49,508 bases of DNA from an uncultured Lachnospiraceae bacterium (GCA_910579285.1 CAJTTT010000024.1:1-49508), one strand, 5' to 3'. Numbered from the stretch's first letter, positions 31,911-41,823 are shown. Made by a program: numbers and translations. Notes: generated by a model from the letters alone, not told the origin.

Positions 31911-33953
31911 GTGCAGAAGCTGAAAATTGGAGATATTGGCGTTACCCTGTATCTTTTGGCGGCGTTTGTGATGTTGATCGTGCCGATTAACTCAGGGCTT
32001 CTGGATGTCCTTTTGGCCTGCAATATCGCGGTCGCCTTTACAGTCATGTTCAGCTGTATGTTTGCCAATGAAGTGCTGAAGATGTCTTTCTATCCGACAA
32101 TCCTGTTGTTCACGACCATTTTCAGGATCGCGCTGAACGTCTCCTCGACGAGACTGATCCTGTCTACCGGCGATGCCGGAAACGTGGTACAGACTTTCGG
32201 TCAGTATGTGGGCGGCGGCGATCTTGTCATCGGCGTTCTTGTGTTCATCATTCTGATTATCGTGCAGTTTATGATTATCAACAAAGGTTCCGAGCGTGTG
32301 GCTGAGGTAACTGCGAGATTTACCCTGGATGCTATGCCGGGTAAGCAGATGGCCATTGATGCGGACTTAAATACCGGGGCGATCACGGACGAGGAGGCGA
32401 AGCAGCGCCGCGAGAAGATTCAGGATGAGTCCTCCTTCTTCGGTTCTATGGACGGTGCCGTGAAGTATGTAAAGGGAGATGCGACTGCGGGCCTGGTGAT
32501 TACTTTCATCAATATCGTGGGCGGTATTTCCTTCGGTGTGTTCCGGCAGGGGCTGGAGGTAGTCGAAGCGCTCAATAAATTTACCATTCTGACCATCGGT
32601 GACGGTCTGGTAAGCCAGATTCCGTCTCTTCTGATCTCTCTTGCCACAGGTATTCTTGTGACGAAGGGTTCCAAGGAGGCGGATTTTGGCACGGTTCTGA
32701 TCAGCCAGCTTTTTGGTACGCCAAAGGTTCTGTACCTGGTAGGTGCGGTGCTGGCCTTTCTGGGAATTGTCACTCCTTTGAATCCGGTCGTATTCGTAGG
32801 TCTTGGCCTGGTATTTGTGGTAGTCGGCAGAGTGATGGCCGGCACCATTGAAACGGCTGTGATCGAGCATGAGGCGGACGAGGAGGAAGCAGCGGCGGAG
32901 GAGATCAGACAGCCGGAAAATGTCACTTCGCTTCTGCAGGTTGACCCGATCGAACTGGAGTTTGGGTACGGTATCATCCCGCTTGCCGATGTCAATCAGG
33001 GAGGCGACCTTCTGGACCGTGTGGTTATGATCAGAAGACAGATCGCGCTGGAGCTTGGTACAGTCGTGCCGATTATCCGTCTGCGTGACAACATACAGTT
33101 GAATCCGAACCAATATATTATTAAAATAAAGGGAGTACAGGTCAGCGAGGGTGAGATCCTTTTTGATCACTATATGGCCATGAACCCTGGTTATGTGGAG
33201 GAGGAGATCACAGGTATTCCCACATTCGAGCCTTCCTTCCATCTGCCGGCCATCTGGATTACGGAAGGGCAGAGGGAGCGCGCGGAGAGCATGGGCTACA
33301 CCGTGGTAGATCCGCCGTCCATCATTGCGACACATCTGACGGAGATTATCAGACAGTACATATCGGAGCTTCTCACAAGGCAGGATGTACAGAGTCTGGT
33401 GGACAATTTAAAAGAGACGAATCCTTCCCTCGTGGAGGAGCTGGTGCCCAAACTTCTTGGGCTTGGCGAGATACAGAAGGTACTGCAGAATCTCTTGAAG
33501 GAGGGAATCTCCATCAGGGATCTGCTGACGGTGTTCGAGACGCTGGCGGATTACGCCACGACTACCAGGGATACCGATATATTGACAGAGTATGTCAGAC
33601 AGAGCCTGAAGCGGGCAATTTCAAACAAGTTCTTCCCTGCCAACGAGACCACCAGCGTGGTGACGCTTGATCCGAAGCTGGAGCAGGAGATTATGGCCAG
33701 TGTCAAGCAGACGGAGCAGGGCGCGTATCTGACCCTCGACCCGGCGAAGACAAAGGGCATTATGGAGTCTTTGGGCGTGGAGGTCAAGAAGCTGGAAGAT
33801 CTGGGAAAGATCCCGCTTGTGATTACGTCCCCTATTGTGCGTGCTTACTTTAAGAAGCTGACGGAGGACTATTATAAGGATCTGGTTGTTGTGTCCTACA
33901 ATGAGGTGGAATCCAGCGTTGAATTACAGTCTGTTGGGATGGTGACAGCATAA
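31911..33953 (+). CDS. flhA: Flagellar export gate protein FlhA
   Basis: Large export gate subunit of 680 aa. Seen: eight or so N-terminal membrane segments (GVTLYLLAAFVMLIVPINSG; FYPTILLFTTIFRIALNVSS), the conserved FHIPEP-type loop (VAEVTARFTLDAMPGKQMAI, then ADLNTGAITDEEAKQRR), and the cytoplasmic chaperone-binding domain (IQLNPNQYIIKIKGVQVSEG onwards). The GTG start follows AAAGGAGGTGAT, the best Shine-Dalgarno in the operon. The stop overlaps the flhF start (TAATG). Confidence 0.98.
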   Translation: MQKLKIGDIGVTLYLLAAFVMLIVPINSGLLDVLLACNIAVAFTVMFSCMFANEVLKMSFYPTILLFTTIFRIALNVSSTRLILSTGDAGNVVQTFGQYVGGGDLVIGVLVFIILIIVQFMIINKGSERVAEVTARFTLDAMPGKQMAIDADLNTGAITDEEAKQRREKIQDESSFFGSMDGAVKYVKGDATAGLVITFINIVGGISFGVFRQGLEVVEALNKFTILTIGDGLVSQIPSLLISLATGILVTKGSKEADFGTVLISQLFGTPKVLYLVGAVLAFLGIVTPLNPVVFVGLGLVFVVVGRVMAGTIETAVIEHEADEEEAAAEEIRQPENVTSLLQVDPIELEFGYGIIPLADVNQGGDLLDRVVMIRRQIALELGTVVPIIRLRDNIQLNPNQYIIKIKGVQVSEGEILFDHYMAMNPGYVEEEITGIPTFEPSFHLPAIWITEGQRERAESMGYTVVDPPSIIATHLTEIIRQYISELLTRQDVQSLVDNLKETNPSLVEELVPKLLGLGEIQKVLQNLLKEGISIRDLLTVFETLADYATTTRDTDILTEYVRQSLKRAISNKFFPANETTSVVTLDPKLEQEIMASVKQTEQGAYLTLDPAKTKGIMESLGVEVKKLEDLGKIPLVITSPIVRAYFKKLTEDYYKDLVVVSYNEVESSVELQSVGMVTA

Positions 33954-35164
33954 TGATAATCAAGAAATTTATTGCGAAAACCGAAAAGGAAGCGATTGAA
34001 AACGCCAGAAAAGAACTGGGAGAAGGCGTGGTCGTGATGAACGTGAAACCCGTGAAGAGCAGGGGTCTCTTCGCGTTTCTGAAAACGCCTATGGTGGAGG
34101 TCACGGTGGCCCTCGAGGAGGAGAGTGAGAAGCTGACTGCGGCGGTGTCCGCGATCAACAGTGTGATTGCCTCGAGCCAGAATAAGGAGGAGGAGCCGGT
34201 AAAAAGCACACCTGTTATGGAAACCCCGGAGAAGCGCGACAACAACAGTGCCATAGAAGAGAAACTGGACAGTCTGCAGTCACTTCTGGAGCAGCAGCTC
34301 CAAAAACCCGAGGAGGAAAAAGAGGAGAAAAAGGAAGAGAAGGAAGAGGAGCAGAAGGAAGAGACAGAAACAGATAAATTCATGCATCTTCTGCATGATA
34401 CCATGCTGGAGAATGAGGTGGATGAGAAGTATGCCAGAGAGATCATGGATGAGATCGAACTGATCAACAAGCCGAATATTCCGTTCGACTATGCACTGGC
34501 AAATATATATCAGAAGATGATTCTTAAGTTCGGAAAACCGAGCGGCATAGAGCCGGCGGAAAGCGGCATTAAGCTTGTTTTTTTCATCGGCCCTACGGGT
34601 GTGGGAAAGACGACTACGATCGCGAAGATTGCCTCGAAATTCCGGGTGGATGAGAAAAAGAAGGTGGCGCTTCTGACGGCGGACACCTACCGCATCGCAG
34701 CGGCAGAGCAGCTGCGTACCTACGCCAACATTCTGGAAGTGCCGTTCCGGGTAATTTATACGGTGGAGGAAATCAATAAGGCGCTGGAGGATTTCAAGGA
34801 TTACGACTATATTATGATTGATACGGCGGGACATTCCCACCAGAACACGACGCAGAAAGATAACATGCGTAATATTATACATTCCGTGGATGACAGGGTG
34901 GAGAGTGAGGTTCATCTGGTTTTGAGTGCCACAACGAAATATAAGGATCTGATCAGCATAGCGGATTCTTACAGGGAGATGGCGGATTACAAGCTGATTT
35001 TTACGAAGCTGGATGAGACAACGACGCTTGGAAATCTTCTGAATCTGCGGCTCTATACGGGCGCTTCGCTGTCCTATGTGACATGCGGACAGAACGTGCC
35101 CGATGATATTGAGGACTTTAATCCGCAAAAGACGGTCAAGAGACTGCTCGGAGGGAAGAACTAA
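33953..35164 (+). CDS. flhF: Flagellar placement SRP-type GTPase FlhF
   Basis: SIMIBI GTPase that fixes where flagella form, partner of FlhG. In 403 aa: a basic N-terminal B domain (MIIKKFIAKTEKEAIENARK), a Glu/Lys-rich linker, then the NG domain with P-loop GPTGVGKTT (213-221), DTYRIAAAEQLRTYA, G3 DTAGHSHQN (DTAGH rather than the more common DTAGR) and TKLDETTTLGNLLNL. The overlap with flhA suggests coupled translation. Confidence 0.96.
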   Translation: MIIKKFIAKTEKEAIENARKELGEGVVVMNVKPVKSRGLFAFLKTPMVEVTVALEEESEKLTAAVSAINSVIASSQNKEEEPVKSTPVMETPEKRDNNSAIEEKLDSLQSLLEQQLQKPEEEKEEKKEEKEEEQKEETETDKFMHLLHDTMLENEVDEKYAREIMDEIELINKPNIPFDYALANIYQKMILKFGKPSGIEPAESGIKLVFFIGPTGVGKTTTIAKIASKFRVDEKKKVALLTADTYRIAAAEQLRTYANILEVPFRVIYTVEEINKALEDFKDYDYIMIDTAGHSHQNTTQKDNMRNIIHSVDDRVESEVHLVLSATTKYKDLISIADSYREMADYKLIFTKLDETTTLGNLLNLRLYTGASLSYVTCGQNVPDDIEDFNPQKTVKRLLGGKN

Positions 35165-35180
35165 GGAGGAGGCCTAGTTA

Positions 35181-36056
35181 ATGGATCAGGCTGAACAACT
35201 GAGAAGGATAATAAAGGGCAGCGCTCCGCCGAAGCGTCCTCTGGCCAGAGTCATCACCGTCACAAGCGGTAAGGGAGGCGTGGGAAAATCGAACACGGCC
35301 ATCAATCTCGCCATACAGTTTCGCAGGATGGGACAGAATGTGATTATTCTGGACGCGGATTTCGGGCTTGCCAATATAGAGATCATGTTTGGGGCGGTGC
35401 CAAAACATAACTTGTGTGATTTAATTTATCAGGGAAAAGGCATTAAGGATATCATCACCTGGGGTCCTATGGAGGTGGGATTTATATCAGGCGGCTCCGG
35501 GATCACGGGGATGACCAATCTGGACAAAGATAACCTGAGTACGATTATAGATAATCTGTCCGAGCTTGATGAGATTGCGGAGACCATTATCGTGGATACC
35601 GGGGCGGGAATTTCCGATTCTGTGCTGGAGTTTCTTGTGGCCAGCGGCGAAATTCTTCTGGTGACCACGCCTGAGCCGACTTCAATCACCGATTCTTACT
35701 CGCTCCTTAAGGCGCTCAGCCGTCATCCACGCTATCGGGCGGATGTCACACAGATTAAGGTGCTGGCCAACAAGGTGACGGGGGAGCAGGAGGCGCTGGC
35801 GCTTTATACAAAACTGGAAACGGTGGTGGAACGTTATCTGAAGGTGCCGGTTTCCTATCTTGGGATGATACCCCAGGACCAGCAGCTTGCGAAGGCTGTG
35901 ATGCAGCAGATGCCGGTATCACTGGATAATCCGAAAGCCAGATCCGCCATTGCCTATGAAATTGTTGCTGCGAAGCTGATGAACAAAGAGCTGAACAAGA
36001 ATATTCCGAGACGTGGTATGGCGGCGTTCTTTTCCCATATCATATCCCAAAAATGA
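35181..36056 (+). CDS. flhG: MinD-like ATPase FlhG (YlxH)
   Basis: ParA/MinD-family ATPase limiting flagellar number. The 291-aa protein carries the N-terminal DQAEQLR motif (residues 2-8) known to activate FlhF GTPase, a deviant Walker A KGGVGKSN (31-38), LDADFGLANIEIMFG, and a C-terminal membrane-targeting-type helix. The AAGGAGG site lies 11 nt upstream. It follows flhF by 16 nt. Confidence 0.96.
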   Translation: MDQAEQLRRIIKGSAPPKRPLARVITVTSGKGGVGKSNTAINLAIQFRRMGQNVIILDADFGLANIEIMFGAVPKHNLCDLIYQGKGIKDIITWGPMEVGFISGGSGITGMTNLDKDNLSTIIDNLSELDEIAETIIVDTGAGISDSVLEFLVASGEILLVTTPEPTSITDSYSLLKALSRHPRYRADVTQIKVLANKVTGEQEALALYTKLETVVERYLKVPVSYLGMIPQDQQLAKAVMQQMPVSLDNPKARSAIAYEIVAAKLMNKELNKNIPRRGMAAFFSHIISQK

Positions 36057-36087
36057 AGCGGCCGGTGCTCGGGCCGGGAGGTAGGAA

Positions 36088-36813
36088 ATGTCAGGCATTT
36101 TATCAAAATATGTGGCGCCGGAAAGAGAGGTAGAGCTCAAGGCAATCGGCAAAGAGCGGGAACCGGCGGACAACAGACAGCGAAAAGCCCATCGGAGCCG
36201 GGTACTGAGGATACTTACGGAGAACCGCGTGGAGATTTCTATGCCGATTGAGAACGGTAAGCTGATACTTCTGCCGGTGGATGGCGAGTACGACATGTAT
36301 TTTTACGGGGATAACGTAGTTTATCAGTGCAACGCGCGGGTGGTCGACCGCTATCGGTATAACGGACAGTATGTGCTGGTGATGGATCTGATCAGCAATC
36401 TGCGTAATTACCAGAGGCGGGAGTATTACCGTTTCAGCTGTGCGCTGGAGATGGATTCCAGAGAGATCGAAGAGGAGGAGATTGCTCTGGCTGCACAGGA
36501 AGAGCTGCTGCCGGCGCTTCCCCTAAAGAGCAGTGTGATTGTGGACATCAGCGGCGGGGGCTTAAGGTTTGTGGCCTACTATGCCTATGAAGTGAACAGC
36601 CTGATTTTATGCAAGTACCATCTGCAGATTGAGGGCAGGGAGAAGGAGTACCGGCTGATCGGGAAGGTTCTGGCTGTGAACGAGCTGGAGAAGGAGCCGG
36701 GTGTATTTGACCACCGTGTACAGTTTGTGAATGTAGATCCTCAGGACAGGGAGGAAATCATTCAGTATATTTTTGACGAGGCAAGAAAAACCAACAGGAA
36801 GTTGGAGGTCTGA
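36088..36813 (+). CDS. PilZ-domain flagellar brake protein, YcgR/MotI-like
   Basis: A 241-aa c-di-GMP effector. The N-terminal half resembles the YcgR_2 domain (VEISMPIENGKLILLPVDGE, YDMYFYGDNVVYQCNARVVD); the C-terminal PilZ domain has the two ligand motifs RREYYR (R-x-x-x-R) and DISGGG (D-x-S-x-x-G). Members in Bacillus bind MotA and slow the motor at high c-di-GMP. Its place between flhG and cheB makes c-di-GMP control of this motor likely. GGGAGGT lies 5 nt before the ATG. Confidence 0.9.
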   Translation: MSGILSKYVAPEREVELKAIGKEREPADNRQRKAHRSRVLRILTENRVEISMPIENGKLILLPVDGEYDMYFYGDNVVYQCNARVVDRYRYNGQYVLVMDLISNLRNYQRREYYRFSCALEMDSREIEEEEIALAAQEELLPALPLKSSVIVDISGGGLRFVAYYAYEVNSLILCKYHLQIEGREKEYRLIGKVLAVNELEKEPGVFDHRVQFVNVDPQDREEIIQYIFDEARKTNRKLEV

Positions 36814-36830
36814 TCTGCCGGAGGTAGAAA

Positions 36831-37985
36831 ATGAAAAATATATTGCTGGTTGACGACTCTGCACTCATGAGAAGAGTGCTCTGTGATATAATAGAAACGG
36901 ATAAACGATTCCGTGTACAGGACCGGGCAGTAAACGGTCTGGACGCACTGAGTCTGCTCAGTAGAAAAACCTATGATGCAGTTGTGCTGGATGTAAATAT
37001 GCCGCAGATGAACGGTCTGGAGCTTTTGAAGGAGCTGCAGAAGCGCAGGATTTCGGCGAAGATCATTATGGCCAGCACGGACACGGCGGACGGCGCGAAG
37101 ATTACACTCGACGCGCTGGAGCTGGGGGCGCTGGATTTTATCCACAAGCCTACCAGCGCGCTTGACTGCCGCAATGGAACCTTTAGTCAGGGACTGCTTC
37201 GGATTCTGGCGGCGGTAACGGATTTAGAGCCGCAGGGTTCGCCACAGACACCGGCTCCTGCGCCGACAGCGCCGGTGACACCTGCAACGCCTCCAAGGAT
37301 AGGGGCGGCGAGGAGTACGGCTGTCCGTCCGGGAAGCATTCTGACGCCGGAAAGGCCGGAGAGAAGGATTCCGGCAGCTCCTGCGGGAAAAGCGGTTTAC
37401 GATCCGGGCACCCAGATTGTGGCGCTGGCCAGCTCTACAGGCGGCCCCAAGGCGCTGCAGTCGGTTATACCGAAGCTTCCGGCGAACTTGAAGGTGCCGG
37501 TGGTGGTGGTACAGCATATGCCGCCCGGTTTTACGGCGTCCCTGTCGGAAAGGCTCAATTCCCTGAGCGAAGTTACCGTGAAAGAGGCGGCGGAGGGTGA
37601 TGTGCTTATGCCGGGCAATGTTTACATTGCTATGGGAGGCAAGCATCTGAACATCCTGAATATGGCCGGCAAGTATACGATCCATTATTCGGACGAACCG
37701 GCCAGGGAAGGTGTGAAGCCCTGCGCGAACTACATGTATGAGTCCCTGATGGACAGCAGGTTTGACAGGATCGTATGCGTGGTGATGACGGGGATGGGTG
37801 CGGATGGTACAGAGGGAATCCAACATCTGAAAGAGAAAAAGAAAATACATGTGATTGTCCAGGAAGCGAGTACATGCGCCGTGTACGGAATGCCGAAGAG
37901 CGCCGTGAATGCGGGACTGGCGGATCAGATCGTGCCGCTGGAACAGATCGCCCAGGAAGTCATAACAAATGTGGGGGTAAAATAA
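36831..37985 (+). CDS. cheB: Chemotaxis protein-glutamate methylesterase CheB
   Basis: Receiver plus methylesterase that removes methyl groups from (and deamidates) chemoreceptors. In 384 aa: receiver with D8-D9 and phospho-acceptor D54 (VVLDVNMPQMNG), a Pro/Thr-rich linker of about 60 residues, and the catalytic domain with the triad S202 (ASSTGGPKAL), H229 (VQHMPPGFT) and D325 (TGMGADGTEG). No cheR is present in the window. GGAGGT sits 5 nt before the start. cheA follows after 1 nt. Confidence 0.97.
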   Translation: MKNILLVDDSALMRRVLCDIIETDKRFRVQDRAVNGLDALSLLSRKTYDAVVLDVNMPQMNGLELLKELQKRRISAKIIMASTDTADGAKITLDALELGALDFIHKPTSALDCRNGTFSQGLLRILAAVTDLEPQGSPQTPAPAPTAPVTPATPPRIGAARSTAVRPGSILTPERPERRIPAAPAGKAVYDPGTQIVALASSTGGPKALQSVIPKLPANLKVPVVVVQHMPPGFTASLSERLNSLSEVTVKEAAEGDVLMPGNVYIAMGGKHLNILNMAGKYTIHYSDEPAREGVKPCANYMYESLMDSRFDRIVCVVMTGMGADGTEGIQHLKEKKKIHVIVQEASTCAVYGMPKSAVNAGLADQIVPLEQIAQEVITNVGVK

Positions 37986-37986
37986 T

Positions 37987-40137
37987 ATGGATGTAAGTCA
38001 GTATCTTGAGATTTTCCTTGATGAAACCAATGAACATCTGCAGAATCTGAACACTCAGATTCTTTCTCTGGAGCAGGATCCGGAGAATATGGACACGATC
38101 AATGAAATTTTCCGTGCGGCTCATTCCTTAAAGGGAATGGCGGGAACGATGGGATATAAGAGGATGCAGACCCTGACCCATGATATGGAGAACGTTTTCT
38201 CTGAGGTGAGAAACGGCAATATCAAGGTGAAGGCGGATATGATCGATGTGCTGTTCCAGTGTCTCGATGCGCTGGAGGAGTATAATACCAATATCAGGGA
38301 GAGTTCTGACGAAGGAACCAATGATAACGGCGCGCTGATTAAGCGTCTGAACGATATCATGGGTGACGGTTCCGGCGAGGAACCGGCTCTGGCAGCGGCA
38401 GCGGCGGTCAAAGAGCAGGCGCCCAGTGCGCCGGAGGCGCAGGCATCAGATGCAGGCGGTTTTGTGGGAATCAAATTGAATGAAAACCAGCAGAGCGTGC
38501 TGACTGAGGCGATCAAGCAGGGTAAGCGTGTTTACGGGCTGACTGTGAAGGTACAGGAGTCCTGTATTCTGAAGGCGGCAAGAGCCTTTCTTGTGTTTAA
38601 GGCCATTGAGGACACCAGCGAAATTATCGTGTCTGACCCGTCATCCCAGGATATCGAGGATGAGAAGTTTGATCTGCACTTCAGTCTGATTATTGTCTCC
38701 GAGGCGGAATTGAATGAGGTTGTGACGGCGGCGAAGGCCGTGTCCGAGATAGAGGATGTTTCCGGCAGCGTGCTGAATCTGGACGATGTGGGCGCGGGTG
38801 CGGCAGAAGAATCCCATGCGGCAGAGACGGAGGAGCAGGCAGCGGCTCCGGCTCCCGCTGAGACAGCGCAGCCGCCCGTGGAGACGCCTGCGGCGGCCCC
38901 GGCGGAAGCAGCACAGGCACCTGCAGCAGCCCCGGCTCCGGCTCCCGCTCCTGCAGCGAAAAAGGCGCCTGTAAACAAGCCGGTAGTGAACCGCACTGTC
39001 AGAGTGGACATAGAGAAGCTGGATACGCTGATGAATCTGGTCAGCGAGCTGATTATCGCAAAGAACTCCCTGGTGTCGGCATCCGCGATGTCTGGCAATT
39101 CCAGCCAGGCGGTGAATGAGCAGATTGAGTATCTGGAGAGCGTGACCACTTCCCTTCACGAGTCGGTTATGAAGGTAAGGATGGTGCCCATCGAGAGCAC
39201 AGTGAATAAGTTCCCCCGTATGGTACGCGACCTGCAGAAAAAGCTGGGTAAGAAGATGGAGCTGTACATGAGCGGTGAGGAGACGGAGCTTGACCGTACC
39301 GTGGTTGACCAGATCGGTGATCCGCTGATGCATCTGCTTCGTAACTCCGCAGACCACGGACTGGAGTCTGCTGCGGTGCGTAAGGAGAGAGGAAAGCCGG
39401 AAGTGGGTTCCATTTTCCTCGATGCCTATCAGGATGGCAATAACGTAGTCATTGAAGTGAGGGATGACGGTAACGGCATTGACACAAAGGCCGTTAAGAA
39501 TAAGGCGATAGAGCGCGGTGTCATTACCCCGGAACAGGGTGAGGCGATGAGCGAGAAGGAGATCATAAATCTGCTCTTTAACGCAGGGTTCTCCACTGCG
39601 AAAGTAGTATCGGATGTGTCTGGGCGCGGCGTTGGTCTGGACGTGGTGAAATCCATGATCGAGTCCTTAAGCGGTGAGGTTGAGGTGAAGTCCAGACTCG
39701 GAGAGGGCAGTACATGGACGATCAGACTGCCGCTGACACTGGCTATTATTCAGGCTCTGATGGTGGAGATCGGCGATGAGAAGTATGCCATTGCACTCGG
39801 CTCTATCCAGACCATCGAGGATATCCTGCCCAGTGATGTGAAGCTGGTGCAGGCGAAGGAAGTGATCCAGCTTCGCGATCTGGTAATCCCTCTGGTACGG
39901 CTGAATGAGATTCTTGACATCCCGAGCAAGAAGGATCCTGAGGAAAACCTGGTTGTGGTTGTCGTTAAGAAGGGCGATAAGCTTGCAGGACTTGTGGTGG
40001 ATGAACTGATCGGACAGCAGGAGATCGTTATCAAGTCGCTTGGCAAGTATATCAGCAAGTGCAAGATTATCAGCGGCGCAACGGTTCTCGGAGATGGTGA
40101 GGTGGCGTTGATTCTGGATGCCAACACATTAATCTGA
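37987..40137 (+). CDS. cheA: Chemotaxis histidine kinase CheA
   Basis: Receptor-coupled kinase for CheY and CheB, 716 aa. Domains in order: Hpt/P1 with H46 (RAAHSLKGMAGTMG); P2 response-regulator docking (about 155-260); an Ala/Pro-rich linker (about 275-330); P3 dimerisation (RVDIEKLDTLMNLVSELIIA); P4 ATPase with N box LRNSADHGLE, DDGNGIDTK and GRGVGLDVV; and P5 CheW-like domain at the end. All motifs are intact. It is preceded by GGGGGT and followed by cheW. Confidence 0.98.
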   Translation: MDVSQYLEIFLDETNEHLQNLNTQILSLEQDPENMDTINEIFRAAHSLKGMAGTMGYKRMQTLTHDMENVFSEVRNGNIKVKADMIDVLFQCLDALEEYNTNIRESSDEGTNDNGALIKRLNDIMGDGSGEEPALAAAAAVKEQAPSAPEAQASDAGGFVGIKLNENQQSVLTEAIKQGKRVYGLTVKVQESCILKAARAFLVFKAIEDTSEIIVSDPSSQDIEDEKFDLHFSLIIVSEAELNEVVTAAKAVSEIEDVSGSVLNLDDVGAGAAEESHAAETEEQAAAPAPAETAQPPVETPAAAPAEAAQAPAAAPAPAPAPAAKKAPVNKPVVNRTVRVDIEKLDTLMNLVSELIIAKNSLVSASAMSGNSSQAVNEQIEYLESVTTSLHESVMKVRMVPIESTVNKFPRMVRDLQKKLGKKMELYMSGEETELDRTVVDQIGDPLMHLLRNSADHGLESAAVRKERGKPEVGSIFLDAYQDGNNVVIEVRDDGNGIDTKAVKNKAIERGVITPEQGEAMSEKEIINLLFNAGFSTAKVVSDVSGRGVGLDVVKSMIESLSGEVEVKSRLGEGSTWTIRLPLTLAIIQALMVEIGDEKYAIALGSIQTIEDILPSDVKLVQAKEVIQLRDLVIPLVRLNEILDIPSKKDPEENLVVVVVKKGDKLAGLVVDELIGQQEIVIKSLGKYISKCKIISGATVLGDGEVALILDANTLI

Positions 40138-40156
40138 CAGGAGGGAGGAAGAGAGC

Positions 40157-40618
40157 ATGAATGAAGTAGAAGAATTAAGACCGGTTGGAGAAACCACACA
40201 GTTTATCGTGATAAAGCTTGGCGAGGAGCAGTACGGTATTGACATCAAATACATAGATAATATTGTCAGAATGCAGCACATTACGAGAGTGCCGAAGGTG
40301 GATGAGTATTTGAAGGGCGTGATCAATCTGAGAGGCGAGGTAATTCCCGTTATGAGCATCCGCATTAAGATGGGGCTGGAAAAGGACGTGGAGACGAAGT
40401 CCAGCAGGATTATCATTTTGAAGCTGGAACAGCAGGGAACCATCGGTGTGATCGTCGATGAGGTCAGAGAGGTTGTAACGCTGGAGAACGAAAGAATCGA
40501 GAAAGTGGCTTATGACTCCAAGGATGAGAATGCAAATTTCCTCTGCGGAGTAGGTAAGAGCGACGGGGGACTGATCTCCCTGCTCGATTTGAATGCGGTT
40601 GTGCTGGAGAGTGTATAG
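40157..40618 (+). CDS. cheW: Chemotaxis coupling protein CheW
   Basis: Scaffold linking receptors to CheA. The 153-aa single CheW domain shows FIVIKLGEEQYGIDIKYIDN, RVPKVDEYLKGVINLRGEVI, PVMSIRIKMGLE and the VIVDEVREVVTL strand. A GGAGGGAGG site precedes the ATG. Typical size; follows cheA by 19 nt. Confidence 0.97.
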   Translation: MNEVEELRPVGETTQFIVIKLGEEQYGIDIKYIDNIVRMQHITRVPKVDEYLKGVINLRGEVIPVMSIRIKMGLEKDVETKSSRIIILKLEQQGTIGVIVDEVREVVTLENERIEKVAYDSKDENANFLCGVGKSDGGLISLLDLNAVVLESV

Positions 40619-40629
40619 GAGGAGTGAGA

Positions 40630-41247
40630 GTGGGCGAAATCAGTTTAGACGAAATGTCAAATGAATATTTCGACGTTCTGAGAGAGTTGGGCAATATAGG
40701 CGCCGGAAATGCGACTACGGCTTTGGCGCAGATGATGCAGTGTAAGGTGGATATGGCGGTACCCAAAGTACAGCTCCTGGAGTTTAGGGAGCTTGGTGAG
40801 GCTATGGTCGGCGAGGAGACGGTCATGGCGGGTATCTACCTCGGCATAGAGGGCGATATCAAAGGCAGCATCATGTTTCTGCTGGAAAAGGCGGCAGCTA
40901 AGCATCTGGTCGGCAAGCTGATGGGAATGGAATCGGAGGGTGATGAGTTTTCTGAGATGGAGTTTTCCGCGTTAAAAGAGGTGGGAAACATTATCACAGG
41001 TTCCTATCTGAATTCTCTTTCCAGCATTACAAATCTGGCGATTTATCCTTCCGTGCCGGATTTGACGGTGGATATGGCCGGAGCGATTTTAAGCGTGCCG
41101 GCGATTGAATTTGCCGCTCTTGGTGACAGAATGCTGATGATTCAGACACAGTTTTTTGACGAGATGGTGTTAGACGGGTATTTTATCCTGATTCCTGATC
41201 TGGATTCCTACGGCCGGATGTTGACGGCGCTGGGGATCAATATCTGA
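40630..41247 (+). CDS. cheC: CheY-P phosphatase CheC
   Basis: Dephosphorylates CheY-P and binds CheD. The protein has both active-site helices of the family: LRELGNIGAGNATTALAQMM and LKEVGNIITGSYLNSLSSIT (each E-x-x-N), with the following Pro positions present. I chose GTG at 40630 (205 aa) because AGGAGG (40617-40622) is 7 nt away; GTG 40624 would be only 1 nt away. With FliY this gives two CheY-P phosphatases in the operon. Confidence 0.95.
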   Translation: MGEISLDEMSNEYFDVLRELGNIGAGNATTALAQMMQCKVDMAVPKVQLLEFRELGEAMVGEETVMAGIYLGIEGDIKGSIMFLLEKAAAKHLVGKLMGMESEGDEFSEMEFSALKEVGNIITGSYLNSLSSITNLAIYPSVPDLTVDMAGAILSVPAIEFAALGDRMLMIQTQFFDEMVLDGYFILIPDLDSYGRMLTALGINI

Positions 41248-41303
41248 TCGGACTGCAGCTGGGCGGATATATTAAGAAAGTGTAAACGGGAGAACGCGGT
41301 GTT

Positions 41304-41789
41304 ATGAGTGTAGAGATAAAGGTCGGAATGGCCGACTTAAATGTTTGCGTCAGTCCTGATAGGATAACGACTCTGGGACTGGGGTCTTGTGTAGGTATTG
41401 CGCTCCGTGATCCGGTCACAAAGATCGGCGGGCTGGCGCATATTATGCTGCCGGACTCTACGACGATTCGAAACAACTCCAATATACCGAAGTTTGCTGA
41501 CACAGGGATAGAGGAGCTGGTGAAGCAGGTGACCAGAAAAGGGGCCAACAGAAGCCGTCTGGTTGCCAAGATTGCAGGCGGGGCGCAGATGTTTGGGTTT
41601 AACAGCAACAGTGAGATGGTGCGCGTGGGTGAGAGAAATGTCCAGGCAACCAAAAAGAAGCTGGCGGAGCTTCGGATTCCGATTCTTGCGGAGGATACCG
41701 GCAAGAATTTCGGAAGAACGGTTATTTTTTATCCTGAGACCGGGGATTTTGTAATCAGGGCAGTAGGAAAACAGGAATATAAAATCTGA
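41304..41789 (+). CDS. cheD: Chemoreceptor glutamine deamidase CheD
   Basis: Deamidates receptor glutamines and stimulates CheC. The 161-aa protein has the catalytic C29 (LGLGSCVGIALRD) and H46 (GGLAHIMLPD), plus AKIAGGAQMF and the typical C terminus. Order cheC-cheD-(membrane protein)-fliA resembles cheC-cheD-sigD of Bacillus with one extra gene. Confidence 0.97.
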   Translation: MSVEIKVGMADLNVCVSPDRITTLGLGSCVGIALRDPVTKIGGLAHIMLPDSTTIRNNSNIPKFADTGIEELVKQVTRKGANRSRLVAKIAGGAQMFGFNSNSEMVRVGERNVQATKKKLAELRIPILAEDTGKNFGRTVIFYPETGDFVIRAVGKQEYKI

Positions 41790-41823
41790 TTCTGCTGCGG
41801 GAAGATAATGGAAGGGTAATAAA

